A DNA stretch of 64,000 nucleotides from Sarcophilus harrisii. Lineage: Eukaryota; Chordata; Mammalia; Dasyuromorphia; Dasyuridae. The stretch lies in NCBI RefSeq assembly GCF_902635505.1, contig NC_045427.1, forward strand, positions 55,826,539 to 55,890,538, written 5' to 3'. The number at the start of each line of letters is the position of its first letter. Within the stretch, counting starts at the first letter, position 1. Positions 48,321 to 60,195 of this stretch are shown piece by piece. The position numbers were made by a program, and so were the translations under genes. The notes beneath the pieces are model-generated. The model was not told where the DNA came from. It saw nothing but the letters and a program-made list of their open reading frames with translations, and did no database searches.

Positions 48321-48978
48321 ATTGGTGGAGTGTTCTAAATCACTAGATGAAGTGTTCATCATGATAACTCAAGTCCAAGGACCCATAGGTTAATAAGCAT
48401 CCAGGGTTCCCCAACATATGCCCTTTTCAATTATGAGCACAGTTCTCACTTGCTGGGTGCATTCTCAGTGCTCTCTCTCTGCTCTTAGTTAACTCTGGCT
48501 TTCTTTAGCGTCGCTACCTGAAATGTCTGCCCCTTCCTTCCAGTTCACATCCTTTTCGAGTTCTACTTCTGTCTCCGAAGCCCTCCCTGGCCAGTGCACA
48601 GACATTTTCCCTTTAGGAATGTTGCCAACACTAATCCCTTGCACTTTAGCAGGCTAACTTTTTCATGCATGCTCGTCCTGTCTCCAAGAGGCAGCCGATG
48701 TGGTCCATAAATGAGCTAGCTCTAATGTCGGGGAGACTTTTGCTTGGGACTCTTCCCAGTTCTGTGACATCCACAACCAATTACTTAACTTCCTCATACC
48801 CTGGCCTCTTTCTGAGGCTTTAAATTACAGAAAGTTGCAAATGTGGAGAGATAGAGGAAGGTCCTCCATCCAATTAAATTACAACTCTGGACTCCCCTCT
48901 CCCCACCAAAAAGTCATCTCTCCAAAATCTTCTCCAAAATCTTCCTATCTCTGACCCTCTCTCTAGGCTAATGCTAGG

Positions 48979-48986
48979 TATAAAAG
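48979..48986 (+). promoter_or_regulatory. Possible TATA box (TATAAAAG) upstream of DPEP2NB
   Basis: A consensus TATAAAAG lies 339 bp before the DPEP2NB ATG in a stretch without repeats and without a CpG island. A start about 30 bp downstream would give a 5' UTR of about 0.3 kb. The use of this site is inferred. Confidence 0.3.
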
Positions 48987-49148
48987 TACTCGTGTTTGCT
49001 CGGGAGGGGAGCTGAGTGTCAGGACCAAGGAATGCCATTCCCCTCCCGTCATCCTGCTTAAAACCCAGTTTATAATCAGCGCTTTCACCATCCCGAAGTG
49101 AAAACTCTGAGACTGAGACTCTTGCTGTCCTAAGGCAGGTTCCTTATG

Positions 49149-49195
49149 TGATCTCACGGTGGCAGTGATGACCTCACAGGGCAGTGACTACCTCA
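49149..49195 (+). promoter_or_regulatory. Cluster of CRE-like TGAYCTCA sites before DPEP2NB
   Basis: TGATCTCA (49149-49156), TGACCTCA (49169-49176) and the weaker CTACCTCA (49188-49195) lie at about 20-bp spacing, the latter two inside a near-duplicated unit GGCAGTGA(T/C)(G/T)ACCTCACAGG. TGACCTCA differs by one base from the CREB/CREM site. Regulation through them is inferred. Confidence 0.25.
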
Positions 49196-49317
49196 CAGGC
49201 CCACCCCTACCCAACAGTTTCCATGGTGGGGTAAGCACACAAACGGGTCACTCCGGGGGGAATCTTTCCCTACCATTTCTCAAAGAGATACCAATCTGTT
49301 TGGTTAGCCGAGTGAGA

Positions 49318-49384
49318 ATGTCTGACCGGATCTTCTATATACACTCCAACTTGTCCTTTGTTCCCTGGGAGGGCAGTACAGCAG
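49318..49384 (+). CDS. DPEP2NB: DPEP2NB exon 1 (start codon)
   Basis: The exon encodes MSDRIFYIHSNLSFVPWEGS followed by Thr-Ala and one base of the next codon, then the donor GCAG|GTAGGC (49384/49385). The match is to the start of mammalian DPEP2NB ('DPEP2 neighbor'), a small protein of unknown function whose human gene lies in this interval between DUS2/DDX28 and DPEP2. The frame is open further upstream, but the ATG at 49318 was chosen because the similarity begins there and it has A at -3. No signal peptide or membrane segment is evident. Identification rests on recalled similarity plus gene order. Confidence 0.78.
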
Positions 49385-52300
49385 GTAGGCTTGATGTACA
49401 GAGGAAGTCACTGTACAACAGCATCTGCCTGTGGGGGTATAGCTAGATGCACAATGGGTCATTCCCCATGTGAGAAGATCCTTCATAAAAGTCCTCCCCC
49501 AGTGCCTTGTGCCACGGAACTGCCCTTGGTTCTCAAAACCTATTGCCAAGTTCTGGCCCATCCCACCCACCTGAGAAGACTGGAGATGGGGCCAATGATA
49601 GGCCATGTAGTCTTGTCAATCAAGAACCCGATTAAGGAAGTTTAGAAAGGCTCATCAAAGGTTGACTCTAAGCTCATTTTTTTTTTCAGCCACATTAACT
49701 CATCCTTCTAATGAGTTGTGGTGGGTTTGTGGTCAGTAGAGGTAGGATACATAATGAGGAGATCATTGATATTTGAATTAGTGAATCAATTATTGGAAGT
49801 ATTATGTTATACATTGATGCTACAGGTGTTTCCCCAGGTCAGTCTTTAAAACAAAATAATTTTGGTCTTGTGGATCAGCAGTAAGTGATGGATAGAGTGG
49901 ACTGGATGGGGGGCTGATGAATTTGTGAAGTCTGGAGGGATTGTAAAAACCATCTTGGACCCACCATGATTGAGGGCTGAATACCTCAAGGATGAAGTGG
50001 TAACCCTAGGAAGAGCAGATCCCTGCCCAAGGGAGAACTAAGGGGATGCTGATAGATGGGGTACAGGAGGCCAGAGGAATCTGCTCTTGGAGATTCGGCT
50101 TAGTTCAACAAATATTAAGTGCCTGTTACATACAAAACTTGCTGGAGGTGCAAAAATAAAATCAAAAGTGTCCCTGCACATTCCTTTTTAGTGATAGATA
50201 CTATACACACAAGGGGAAACTACTAAATAATTTCAAGAGAGTGAGAACTCTTAACACCTGGAAGATTGATCAGGAAAAATCGGAAGGAAAAGGTGGTCCC
50301 TGAGCTTAGGGATTCTAAGAGACGAAGGGGAGGAAGTACTACATTCTAGACATGAGGGATCACCTGCAAAAAGGCATTGGGACAGGACACGGAATCTTAT
50401 GGGTGGGAATAACTACTGTGCCAGTTTAGAATGGAGAATTGTAGGAAGGAGGGTTAATATGAAGGTGGACTAGAAAGGTAGGCGAGACCAAGAGTTTTGG
50501 ATGCTTGTATTTTATCTGGGAAATAGGGAGCTATATACAATTTTTGAAGTAGTATAGAGAGGAGGTTTCTTCCTGAGATATTTATAAAGTATTTGATCTT
50601 CCTCTACCTCTCCCTCCTCCTCCTCTTCTCCTATCCACATGGAGAGTCGTATCCTTCCATGTGGTTTTGATCACCTAGACACTTCACAAGATATTTGGGA
50701 GTTTAAGGGGTAGATTTATTTATCTATTCATTCTATCACTTTTTTTTCCTCAAAAAACTGAGGCAATTAGTTCTTTTTATATCTTGTAGTTTTCATTCTT
50801 GATTTCTTAAAAAAATAGCTCTGGTAAACCAGGCTTTGAAAAAGCCCGTTGGGTACTCGACTATGTCTTTAAACCCAAGTCAGACCATTACCCTCCTGAT
50901 GTCACTGCTCCTCTTTAAAAACAAAGGACAAACAACAACAGTAACAATAATCTATAGAGTTCATGTTTTTCTAATGCAAAGTGTTTTCCTCACCAGACTC
51001 CTATGCAATAGACAGTATAAAGAAGTAGAAAAGTAGGGAAGGACCCCACCACCCCAGCCTTATTCTTCTGTCCTCTTTGACCCTGTTGAACATCCCCTCC
51101 CATTGATTCTCTTGCATCTCCTTGGGTTTTCAGGATACTGTTTCCTCCTGGCTCTTCTTATTAGCCATAGGATCATAGATATTAGACCGGGAGGGACCTT
51201 ATGGATCACCTAGTCCAACACCTTCATTTGACAGACAAGGAAGGCCAAAAAGGTGAAGTAGCAAAGTAAAATGACTACATCTTTTTGATGTAATATGATT
51301 TTGTGGTCCCCTGATTTTAGGGAGGCTTCTATTCTAACAATGAATCAGAAAATCCTAAATCTTTTGTTTTTGGAGTCTTCCCACACCCATTCCATCTGAT
51401 TCTGAATAGACCAGTGATTGATTCATTGCTGACTGATAATCTGGTCAGCAAGAATCAAACTCCAGAGACCATTCCTCTGAGCCATGGAATTAGCATGTCA
51501 ATGATAGAAACTTGGATAAATACATCTCCTTGCTTCTGCTTCTCTGCTAATTTCTTTTGAAATTCAGCCCACTTGTATGTAACACATATGTAATACAAAT
51601 ATAATAGCATTACAATTACAATAAACTTTGCCCCTTGACTTGGAATGGGTTCAAGTCTGCAAATTCTTTTGAGATATCTTGCAACACTCTCTGTGACCCA
51701 AACTTTTGGGGTCCCCTTCCCAACCTCAACATTCTCATACGGGGAATGGCCCAGAGTCATACAGGTGATAAGTGACAAAGATGAGAGTTGAGGTTCTCTA
51801 ACTACAAATTCAGGTATTTTTCCACCATCCTACACTGCTTTTATTTATGATTCCTTTTCAATCTCCTTTGCAGGATCATCACCCTTGTCTCTTCCTCTGT
51901 GCATCTCTTCTCTCTCTACATTCTCTCTTGGTGACCTCATGGGATGCCATGGATTTAACTCTTATCTCAATACAAATGACTATCGCATTTCTCTCTCCAG
52001 ATATTGTCTTTTTTCTTGTTTTTTAGTCCAGCATTTATATTCACTTGTGTATATTTCTGCCTGATTGTCTCCTGAACATCTCAAACTCAACATGTCCAAA
52101 ATAGACCTCATTATTTCTTTTCCTAAACTTGTCCCTTCTTTTAACTTCTCTTTCAATAAAGGATACCCCTATTCTTCTAGTTGTCCAGCTGCATACTGTT
52201 AAGTTGTCCTTACCTCTTGATTCTCACTTCCCCTTCCCTCTTCAGTTCATATCCAATGAGTTACCAAGCTTTGTCATTTCTGCCTACTATCTTCCCATCG

Positions 52301-52750
52301 ATCTTTTCCCCACTCATAAAGCCACCATCCTGATTCAGGCCCTCAGCAGTCCTGCTTAGCCCATTTCAATAACCTGCTGATCTCCTTATCTGCAATTTCT
52401 CTCTTCTCCAATATTTCCTCTACACTTTTGCCAAAGAGATATTCCTCGAGTATAGCTTTTTTTCCACCAGGAACTGCTGGGTTTTTCCATCTGACCCTTC
52501 CTTTATGTGTTTGTTACCCCATATTAGCATATGATCTCTTTAAAAGCAGGGAGTCTCTTAATTTCCCCCAGTGCTTAGCACAGGGTTTTGATTTTTTTGC
52601 ATATAGTGAATACTTAAATCCTTCTTCTTTCTTTCATTCATTCATTCATTCATGTCACTTCCCTGCTAAAGAAGCCTAAGTAGCTCCCTATTGCTACTTC
52701 TATTTGGTTACTAAAACCCTTCACAGTTTGCCTTCAATCTATCTTTTTAG

Positions 52751-53102
52751 AGCCAAAAATTCTTAATTATTTTTGTGTCATAGACCTTTATGGAAATTTA
52801 AAGAAACTAGACTCATTTTCTTCTCAGAGTATTGGGTTTAAATGCATAAAACACATAGGATTACAAAGGAAAAATAATTATATCGAAATGCAGTTAGCAA
52901 AATATCTTTAAAATAAGTTCACTGAGGGGCAGCTAAATGGTGCAGTGGTTAGAACACCAGCTCTGAAGTCAGGAGGACATGAGTTCAAATCTGATCTCAG
53001 ACACTTAACACTTTCTAGCTGTGTGTTAGTCACTTAACCCCACTTGCCTCAGCAAAAAATAAAATAAAATAAGTTCATGGACTCAGGTTAAGAGCTTCTG
53101 TA
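52751..53102 (+). mobile_element. hAT-Charlie-type element split by a SINE
   Basis: The element runs AAAAATTCTTAATTATTTTT ... TGGACTCAGGTTAAGAGCTT. The same family in mammals has the end GGTTAAGAACC. A SINE sits at 52922-53065. Confidence 0.65.
52922..53065 (+). repeat. WSINE1-like SINE with 12-bp target duplication
   Basis: Complete head GGGGCAGCTAAATGGTGCAG, B-box-like GAGTTCAAATC and A-rich tail, flanked by AAAATAAGTTCA at 52910-52921 and 53066-53077. Confidence 0.93.
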
Positions 53103-53496
53103 TGTTGACTGATTTCACATGACTTTTTCTCTGCCCACATGTGTCCAGCTGAAGCTCCCTATAGGCTAGTCCCAGGCCTTCTCCTTTAAAGTTTTAGTCA
53201 TATCCTATACGAGCCTTTTCCTGATTCCCCGAGTTGTTAGCATTTCCTCCTCCTTAAAATTACTTTTTTTTTTTTTGGGGGGGGGGTGGATCTGGTTTAT
53301 ATTTACCTGAGCACGCCCTGTTCTTCTCCATGAAAGCTTCTGCAAGGCAAGGATTATTTCCTACTACTGTTAGAATTTCACTGTGTCCTCAGCAGCTAGC
53401 ACAAAGCTTGACTGGGTAGTGACTCCTTAATGATTGAATTGCAAACCTGCAGTTACCTCTGCAGCCATGACTAATTTGTTCTCATTTCTTTCTCAG

Positions 53497-53816
53497 CAGC
53501 TGCGGCTCCCACTTCTCCCCCCACGCCGGGTCACTACCATGTCCTCTACCGAGGCTGTGGGGAGACTCAGGTGGGCTGGCATGGGGAGACTTACTGCCTG
53601 GTGGGGGGTTACCGGGCCTACGGGGATGCTCCTGTGGCCTCCTTGGAGAAGGCAGAGGCAGAAAAGCCAGTTTCCAGCCGAACTTCCAAGAGACACCGTG
53701 CCCTGGAAGAACCTGACAAAGATCTCGGGGGTAGCAGCCCCAAAGTCCTGCGGCACTGGCACCGTGGGGGCAGGAGGCTGCCCAGCCAGAAGCACTCCGG
53801 CCAGGCAGCTTCCTAG
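53497..53816 (+). CDS. DPEP2NB: DPEP2NB exon 2 (rest of the protein)
   Basis: The exon follows a pyrimidine-rich acceptor ...TTTCTCAG and continues in phase 1 from exon 1: AAAPTSPPTPGHYHVLYRGC, then GETQVGWHGETYCLVGGYRA, a spacer, and a basic Lys/Arg-rich tail (SRTSKRHR, SPKVLRHWHRGGRR) ending QAAS. The joined protein is about 128 residues. The central aromatic/Gly block is the most strongly conserved part as recalled from human. The basic tail could favour nuclear location, which is inference. The acceptor is the tandem CAGCAG, so use of the second CAG would drop one alanine. A second overlapping frame from 53434 is open for 137 codons but is a shadow without family similarity. Confidence 0.78.
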
Positions 53817-54630
53817 AGATGACACTTCAGCAGGCTTAAGTCAGTAGTTCTCTCTGTGGTGACTTCCCACTGTTGACCAGTGGAGCTAAAATGTGTCTGG
53901 ACCACTGCTAACCTGAAAGCCCCTTCTCACCGTCCCAATCACAGAGAAGATGTGAGGGGCTATGGTTTGAAATAAGGGGCTCCCTTGCATATACCAGGGT
54001 GGAGGAGCCAGCCTGGGGACGACCTGGCTCTTCTCTGCTTGGGTTTGTTCTGCTTTTAAGGCTCCTGCTTCTCCGTGGAGGAAAGACACCAGCATCATCA
54101 CTGGACTAGAAAGATCAGCTCTGAGAAGGAGCAGCATGGGGGAACCTAGTGGAGACCCCAAGAGCCGCTGCCTTTCCCCCAGAGGGTCTGCCACTTAATC
54201 TCTTACTGATGTCCAAGGAGGCTGCCCACGTTCTTGGTTCGGACTTGACGGTTGTTGGAGGCAGGAAGGAGAGAGCCCTCAAGATTATGCAGCTGCCTTT
54301 GAAAAATTTAGCTCGGAAGAGCAGAAGCAGAATATTAGGGCAGCCTCTCCTCCAAGAACTGCTAGGGTGCTCTGTCCTGACAACCTGAAAGGGGCAAGGA
54401 AAGAAAAGGCAAAGCTATTCCTAGGGTCTCTGCCTTCCTGCCAAGAACCCCTCTCCAGGTCACCCCTGGGGAAGAAGCTTCCTCCCCAGCCAGAGGGACC
54501 CCAGAGCCCAGGAGGGAGACACCTGAGCACAGGGAGTGTCGGGGCTGTCTCCACTGGGTTCCCCCTGCTCTTAGCCCTCCGGCCCCACGTAAATGGGACT
54601 CTATAATAAACAGTATTTTGTGAATGATGG
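53817..54630 (+). other. DPEP2NB: DPEP2NB 3' UTR
   Basis: About 0.8 kb of moderately GC-rich, repeat-free sequence runs from the stop codon to a polyA signal AATAAA at 54605-54610, with a GT-rich stretch just after (TTTTGTGAATG). The lack of repeats in a repeat-dense region fits retained transcript sequence. Short open frames here have no recognisable similarity. Confidence 0.55.
54605..54610 (+). terminator. DPEP2NB: DPEP2NB polyadenylation signal AATAAA
   Basis: First AATAAA after the DPEP2NB stop, followed within 25 bases by a TG-rich element. Confidence 0.6.
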
Positions 54631-55560
54631 GGCTTTTGTTCTAATCAGCTTGGGCACCTAGACCCCCTTCCTCCCCTAAGGGACATTCCCATCGCAAAAA
54701 ACTCAGGCCCTTCTCCCTTAGTACTAAGGGCACAGGCCACTCTCTGAGGTCAGTTAATCCATCTCCCTGGGTTCCAGGTAAGGCTATATCCAACATGAGG
54801 ACCTCTGGGTACCCACAGGGACTAGGGCCAGGATGCCTCTGCTTTTTAAATCACCCATCACCTTAAGAACTGTGCTGAATCACCTCTTAGTCTGCATCAC
54901 CCCCATCTTTACTTCTTGTTCCAGCTTACTCTGATCTACCCAGATTTTATATCCTGCCACAGATACTTATTTCTTGCGTTCCTGGACAAATCACTTAACC
55001 TATTTGCCTCAGTTTCCTCATCTGTAAAAATGGGCATAATAATAGGTTCAAATGAAATCATGTAGAGTGCTTTGTATATTTTAATGTTCTGTATAAATAT
55101 TAGCTATTTCCTTGTCTTTACCTAAACCCAATGCCTTCTTCGTGTCACAATCCAATCCTCAAACCTAAACTACGTCTTAATTCAGATACAACCTTGAACC
55201 ACAGATTATGCCATCTTTCCATCATTTCAGACTTACCCTGAACTCTCCCATGAGGCAAATTTCTCTTGTTTCATGCTGGTCCCCTTATCTACACTTCCCC
55301 TTACTTTATCAGTCTCATTTATCACCACTTCCTCTTCCCTCATTCTTGTCCTGTCTCCAGCACCTCCCTTAACTCCTTCCCTGACCTTCCTCTCCTCATC
55401 TCAGCCTGGTTCAGACTTGCACTCTTTCCCCAGAAGCCCCCTAGTCTTCATAATAAGATATTCATTTGATACTTAGCGTTACTCTAACCTCACTCTTTCC
55501 TTAACCTCAGATCCTCCTTATTCCCAGTTGTTGCTTGGTTACCCTCAGCACTGCCCTGAT
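54631..55560. other. Downstream of DPEP2NB: MIR-type SINE, otherwise unassigned
   Basis: A sense MIR-type SINE lies at 54975-55100 (CAAATCACTTAACCTATTTG). The CT-rich remainder is unassigned. No DPEP2 exon was recognised. Confidence 0.45.
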
Positions 55561-55569
55561 CCCACTCAC

Positions 55570-56200
55570 AATCTTTTAAAAATTATTAAATATTTTATTT
55601 TCTCCCAAATTGGAGAGAAATAAAGTATTAAATAATATATAAATAAATATAGCCTTCATTTTTAAAAAAATTGAGTTCCAAATTCTGTTCCTCATTCTCT
55701 CCTTTTTCCCTCTCAACAAGAAGGGAAGCAATTTGATATAGGTTATTCATGTGTTATTATGCAAAATACATTTCCATGTTAGTCATGTTGTGAAGGAAAA
55801 CACAGACAAAAATAAGAAAAATAATGTAAAAGTATGCTTCAATATGCATTCAGATTATTGATCAGTTCTTTCTCTGGAGAAGGCATTTTTCATAAACCCT
55901 TCAGAGTTGTTTCAGATCATTGTAGTGGGAGAATAGCTAAATTAATCTTTGCTGATCATCATACAACATTGCTGTTCCTGTGTACAATGTTCCTTTGGTT
56001 CTGATTATTTCGTTTTATATCAGTTCATGTCTTTCCAGGTTTTTCTGAAACCATCCTATTTATCATTTTTATAGCATAATAATATTCCATTCCAATTATA
56101 TATCACAACTTGTTTAATCATTCCACAAGGGATGAAGTGTCTAAATCATGGACCCCTTTTGACCCTATCATATGTCTATGCCTCTTATGTCAGCTACTCT
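55570..56200 (-). mobile_element. Old L1 3' portion
   Basis: Antisense: ATTTTATTTTCTCCCAAATT, CAAGAAGGGAAGCAATTTGA, ATAGCATAATAATATTCCAT. Confidence 0.75.
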
Positions 56201-57685
56201 CCTGACCATTCACTTCACCTCAACTTCCTTTCCCATCAGTGGATATCCTCTAGAGAGCTCAGGCTTTGAACATGAAGGAGGTTAAATAGGGGTGAAGTTG
56301 GAACAGACATCATCTGTACCCAAAGAGATAAGAAGCAAAAGACTTAGAACTTTTAGTGGCAGTAAATAACTAGAAACTCAGAGGATGCTCATCAATTGAT
56401 GTTTCTCAATAAGGGGGTCTTAATCAATTCAGTTGACGTACGAGGCAGACTAAAAGAAGAACCTATCTCTTGGCAGCAAGGAACTAGAGAAAAGGAAGCT
56501 TTGCAAAAATATGTTATTGAAGCGTAGATAGTGAAGACTACCACAAAAGGAAGAACCAGGACTCTTGGAGTGAGACTGCTTAAGTTCAAGGTAGGGTAGA
56601 GCAGTCACTGCTCCATCAAGTGATAATACACTAGCTTCTTTCTCTCCTTGATTTCCTTACCGAAGTTTTTTTTGTTTTGTTTTTTATTCTGGAAAATCTG
56701 TTTATCTTTGTTTTAAAGGTTTACTTTTCTAGAACTATAAAATTTGCTTGTTAGGGTGTAATTTATGATCTAATGAGCTAATTGTAAAGCACTTAGCACC
56801 ATGCCTGGTGCCCTAGTAAATATTATAGAAATGTTAGCTGTTTCTTCTCACTGCTTTTGTATGTGATGCAAGGAAAAAGGTGCAGAGGATGCAAAGCGTC
56901 AACATATGAGGATAGTGATTAACAAAGCTTTATTGCTATTCATAGAGAAATGAAATGTCACTGGGAAGCTGTATATGGCTCCCTATTGCCCCACAAGTCC
57001 ATGAATAGAATAGGGATGATGGTTCAGAGTTAGAGATGCAGTGGGATATGCTCTCTAACTGAAGGCCTGGAGCTATTCAGGATTCAAACTTATAGAACCT
57101 GTAGATAAAGAGCTAATTTAGTAGAAGTGGGAGACTTCTCCATCACCCATGGGATAAAGCAATAGAGTAAATCACAGGAATAAGGATATTTTGAATTGAC
57201 ATAAAGAATGGGGAAAGAGAGGTGGGGGGTTAGGAAGTTTAATTCTAACCCTGCCATAGCAAGCAAGAGAATAGAGCTGGGAATGGGGAGATGCCCAGTT
57301 TCTGGCTTGACTACATCTTTAGTGGGGTTAGGACTGATCAATCAAATTGGATTTCACTGGATCGAAAATTGGGAGGCAACAAAAAGGGAATTAGCACCAG
57401 AGAAGAGATAGAAATCATTCTAACACTGATGTTTCTCAGAGTTCTTACACTGTCTAGGGGCTCAGAGCTGACAAAAGGTTAAGAGAATTAAAGATCTTTT
57501 AATCATTCTTCTCAGACTGGAAGAGTGTTTACACTGGGAAACCCATCAAGGTAACAAGTCAATAGTAGGATGAGAGCCAAATAGAAATGATTCTCCCACT
57601 ACCCTGTTCATCATATTACTATGTGAATGCCACATAAGTGGAATGATGCTGAATTAGGAGTTAACAGAAGAGATGGGTTTGAATC
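56201..57685. other. Unassigned sequence
   Basis: About 1.5 kb with no recognised gene or repeat; open frames are under 85 codons and lack similarity. Confidence 0.35.
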
Positions 57686-57689
57686 ACAT

Positions 57690-57875
57690 TTTTAAAATAG
57701 CATTTTATTTTTCTAAATGTTTCTAAATACGTGCAACATTCCCCTTATGTTCCAATTTTTTTTCCTTCCCTCCTCCTCCCCTCTTCCCTAGACAATAAAC
57801 AATAGGTTAAATATGTGCAATTCTTCTAAATATATTTCCATATTCATCATACTGAGCAAGAAAAATCAGTGAATC
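57690..57875 (-). mobile_element. L1 3' UTR fragment
   Basis: Antisense: AATAGCATTTTATTTTTCTA ... TATATTTCCATATTCATCAT. Confidence 0.75.
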
Positions 57876-57894
57876 ATATTTTTGCCATTACCAG

Positions 57895-58135
57895 GCAGAT
57901 AGGTGGTACAATGGATAGAACACAGGTCCCAGAGTCAGGAAGACTCACCTTCTCTGAGTTCAAATAAAACCTCAGATGTTTACTAGCTGTGTGACCTTGG
58001 GCAAGACACTTGACTCTGTTTGCCTCAGTTTCCTCATCTGGAAAATGAGCTGAAAAAGGAAGTAGCAACCATTCCTGTATCTCTGCCAAGAAAACAAGAA
58101 GTTGAACTTGACTGAAATGACTAAACGACAAATTT
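57895..58135 (+). repeat. RTESINE-like SINE, near full length
   Basis: Head CAGATAGGTGGTACAATGGA, then CTGTGTGACCTTGGGCAAGA and tail TCTGCCAAGAAAACAAGAAG ... CTAAACGACAAA. Confidence 0.8.
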
Positions 58136-58194
58136 AACATCAACTGGGCATTTGAGTATTGGCAGATAGCCATCGATAAAATGGATTTAACAAC

Positions 58195-59345
58195 TTGGTC
58201 CCACCCACCCTTCCAGGCTTCTCATACATTCTTCCCTCCATGTACTCTGATCTAATAACATTGACTCCCTTGCTCTTCCTTGCACAAGCCCCTCTCCTTT
58301 TAATTCCATGTATCTTTCACTAGCTTTTTCCTGTGCCTTGAATCGTCATCCTCATTTCCATTTCTTGGCTCCTCCGGAATTCTTAAACTAGAACCCCACT
58401 TTCTGCAAGATATTTCTAATCACCCTTCACACTGGTATTATTTCCAATTCATTCTGCTTATATCTTGTTTGTGCATAATCATTTATGTATTATCTACTCC
58501 ATTAGACTGTGCCATGGGAGCAAGGACTGCTACCATTTTCTTTTTAATCCCCAGAACTTGAGAGAGAGCAGGTACTCAATAATTGTTTATTCACTTAAAT
58601 TGTATTACTTCTCAAGACTTATAAGGGCAAGTTGCTTTATAAATCATTATAAACCAAGTGTTATAAAATGCAGCAAGAAAAGGGATAATGAATAAAAAAA
58701 CTGGAAAGGTAAGATGGGGTACAGTTGCAGAATACTTTAAATGCCAAATAATTTGTATTTTATCTTAGTGTCAATAGAGAGCCAGTCCAGTTCATTGAGT
58801 AGGCAAGTTACGTGGATACATGGTCTAGGAAAATCTCAAAAAAGAATGAGGCAAGGTCAGCTGAAAACAAGGGGCAATGGGAAGTGCTGAGAAGCTTGAG
58901 GAAAAATAATCTAGTAAAATCACTTTAGCAGTTGTATACAGGATGGACTGGAGTGGGGAGAGATAAACCAGGGAGACCCTTCAAGAGGCAAATGATATAA
59001 ACAGGTGACAGTGACATAAACTAGAGTTGTAGTCATGTGGGAAGAGAAGGGGATAGTTGGAAGAGATTTAATGGAGGGAAGAACAACAGATCTAGCAACT
59101 GACTGGATGTATAGGCTGAAGGAACATGAAAAGTCTAGGCTAAAGCCAAGTTTTTGAATCTGAGGGACTGGAAAGATGCGATGGCTTCAGTAAAAATAGA
59201 GAAATTTGAAAGAGATGTGGGTTTATGGGGAAAGACATTATTTGCAGAACATACAAACAGAGACTGATTTTTGTGATTGATAGTAAAGACAGAGAATGAG
59301 GTTTGAGAAGAACCGATGAGAATGTTGGCAGAGGATGAGCTTAAA
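58195..59345. mobile_element. Two L2 copies in opposite orientation
   Basis: 58195-58590 is a sense L2 3' end (TTAGACTGTGCCATGGGAGC). 58690-59345 is an antisense L2 (CTGGAAAGGTAAGATGGGGT, TGTATACAGGATGGACTGGA). Confidence 0.65.
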
Positions 59346-59398
59346 GATGCTGTTTTAGGTTGCCATGAATGTAGCTGAAAACACTTGAACTGCATTCT

Positions 59399-59520
59399 CT
59401 TCATCACAGAAATTGGTAAATCCAAGCCACCTGTATCACTGTCGGAGACGGGCTATTCGGAGGACTGGACCAGTGGTCCAATCAGCTCTGAAACCAGAAA
59501 TAAAACAAAAGTTCCTCCTC
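59399..59520 (+). other. Exon-like segment of unknown identity
   Basis: Follows a good pyrimidine tract and acceptor (TTCTCTTCATCACAG) and stays open, reading KPPVSLSETGYSEDWTSGPI. Contains AATAAA near 59501. No similarity recognised; probably non-coding. Confidence 0.15.
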
Positions 59521-59764
59521 CTTTTCCTCTCTCTCTCTCATTTCCTCCTATTGGCTCTTTTGCTTTTCTTTGATGTGGCAAACTTTGCTACTCTGTGGTA
59601 TTGTGTTCCGGAAGCTACTTTTTCCTATCCCTTGTTACATTATGTATTGCACCATGCTGTAAATATAGCAGATACAGGCTTGAAAACAATTTTCTCATTT
59701 GATGCAAATAGCTTTTGTTTCCAGTGGAACAGTTTCTGGCAGTCCTATGCAATCTTACTCAGCA

Positions 59765-60195
59765 TTTTTTTAATTTTAAAAAATCAATTCATTTAGTATT
59801 AGGGAGAGATTTTCCTAATTTTTCTCTCCCCCTCCCTCTTTTCCAAAATAGCAAGTAACCTGATATGGGTTATATGTGTGCAATCATATTAAATATATTC
59901 CCTATTAGTCATATCAAGAAAAAATCAAGACAAAAGAGAAAACCCATGACAAAGGAAAAACAAAAAACAGTGAAAAAGCATGCTTCAATCTGCAATTAGA
60001 TTCCATAGTTCTTTTTCTGGATGTGGATGACATTTTCTATTATGAGTCCCCTGGAATTATCTTGGATTATTGTACTGCTGAGAAGAGCTAAGTCTATCAC
60101 AGTTGAGTACCACATGACACTGCTGTTACTGTGTACAATATTTTCCTGGGTCTGCTTATTTAGCATCAGTTCATAAAAGTCTCTCCAGGTTAAGA
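59765..60195 (-). mobile_element. Old L1 3' UTR
   Basis: Antisense: CCCTCCCTCTTTTCCAAAAT, GATTCCATAGTTCTTTTTCT, GTTCATAAAAGTCTCTCCAG. Confidence 0.75.

Larger units (their letters stand above)
48320..49317 (+). other. DPEP2NB upstream region
   Basis: Largely repeat-free, with a CT-rich old L2-like piece at about 48500-48700. It contains the TATAAAAG and CRE-like sites listed separately. No CpG island. Confidence 0.4.
49385..53496 (+). other. DPEP2NB: DPEP2NB intron
   Basis: 4.1 kb from GTAGGC to ...TTTCTCAG. It holds an antisense L2 (50100-50590), a repeat tail (50820-50950, AAAACAAAGGACAAACAACA), a SINE fragment (51165-51260), L2 copies (51050-51165 and 51840-52640), and the nested L2/hAT/SINE block at 52640-53435. 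51260-51840 is unassigned. Confidence 0.7.

Noticed and set aside
53434-53847. 137-codon frame as the DPEP2NB coding sequence
   Set aside because: The conserved block GETQVGWHGETYCLVGGY lies in a different frame that joins exon 1 in phase.
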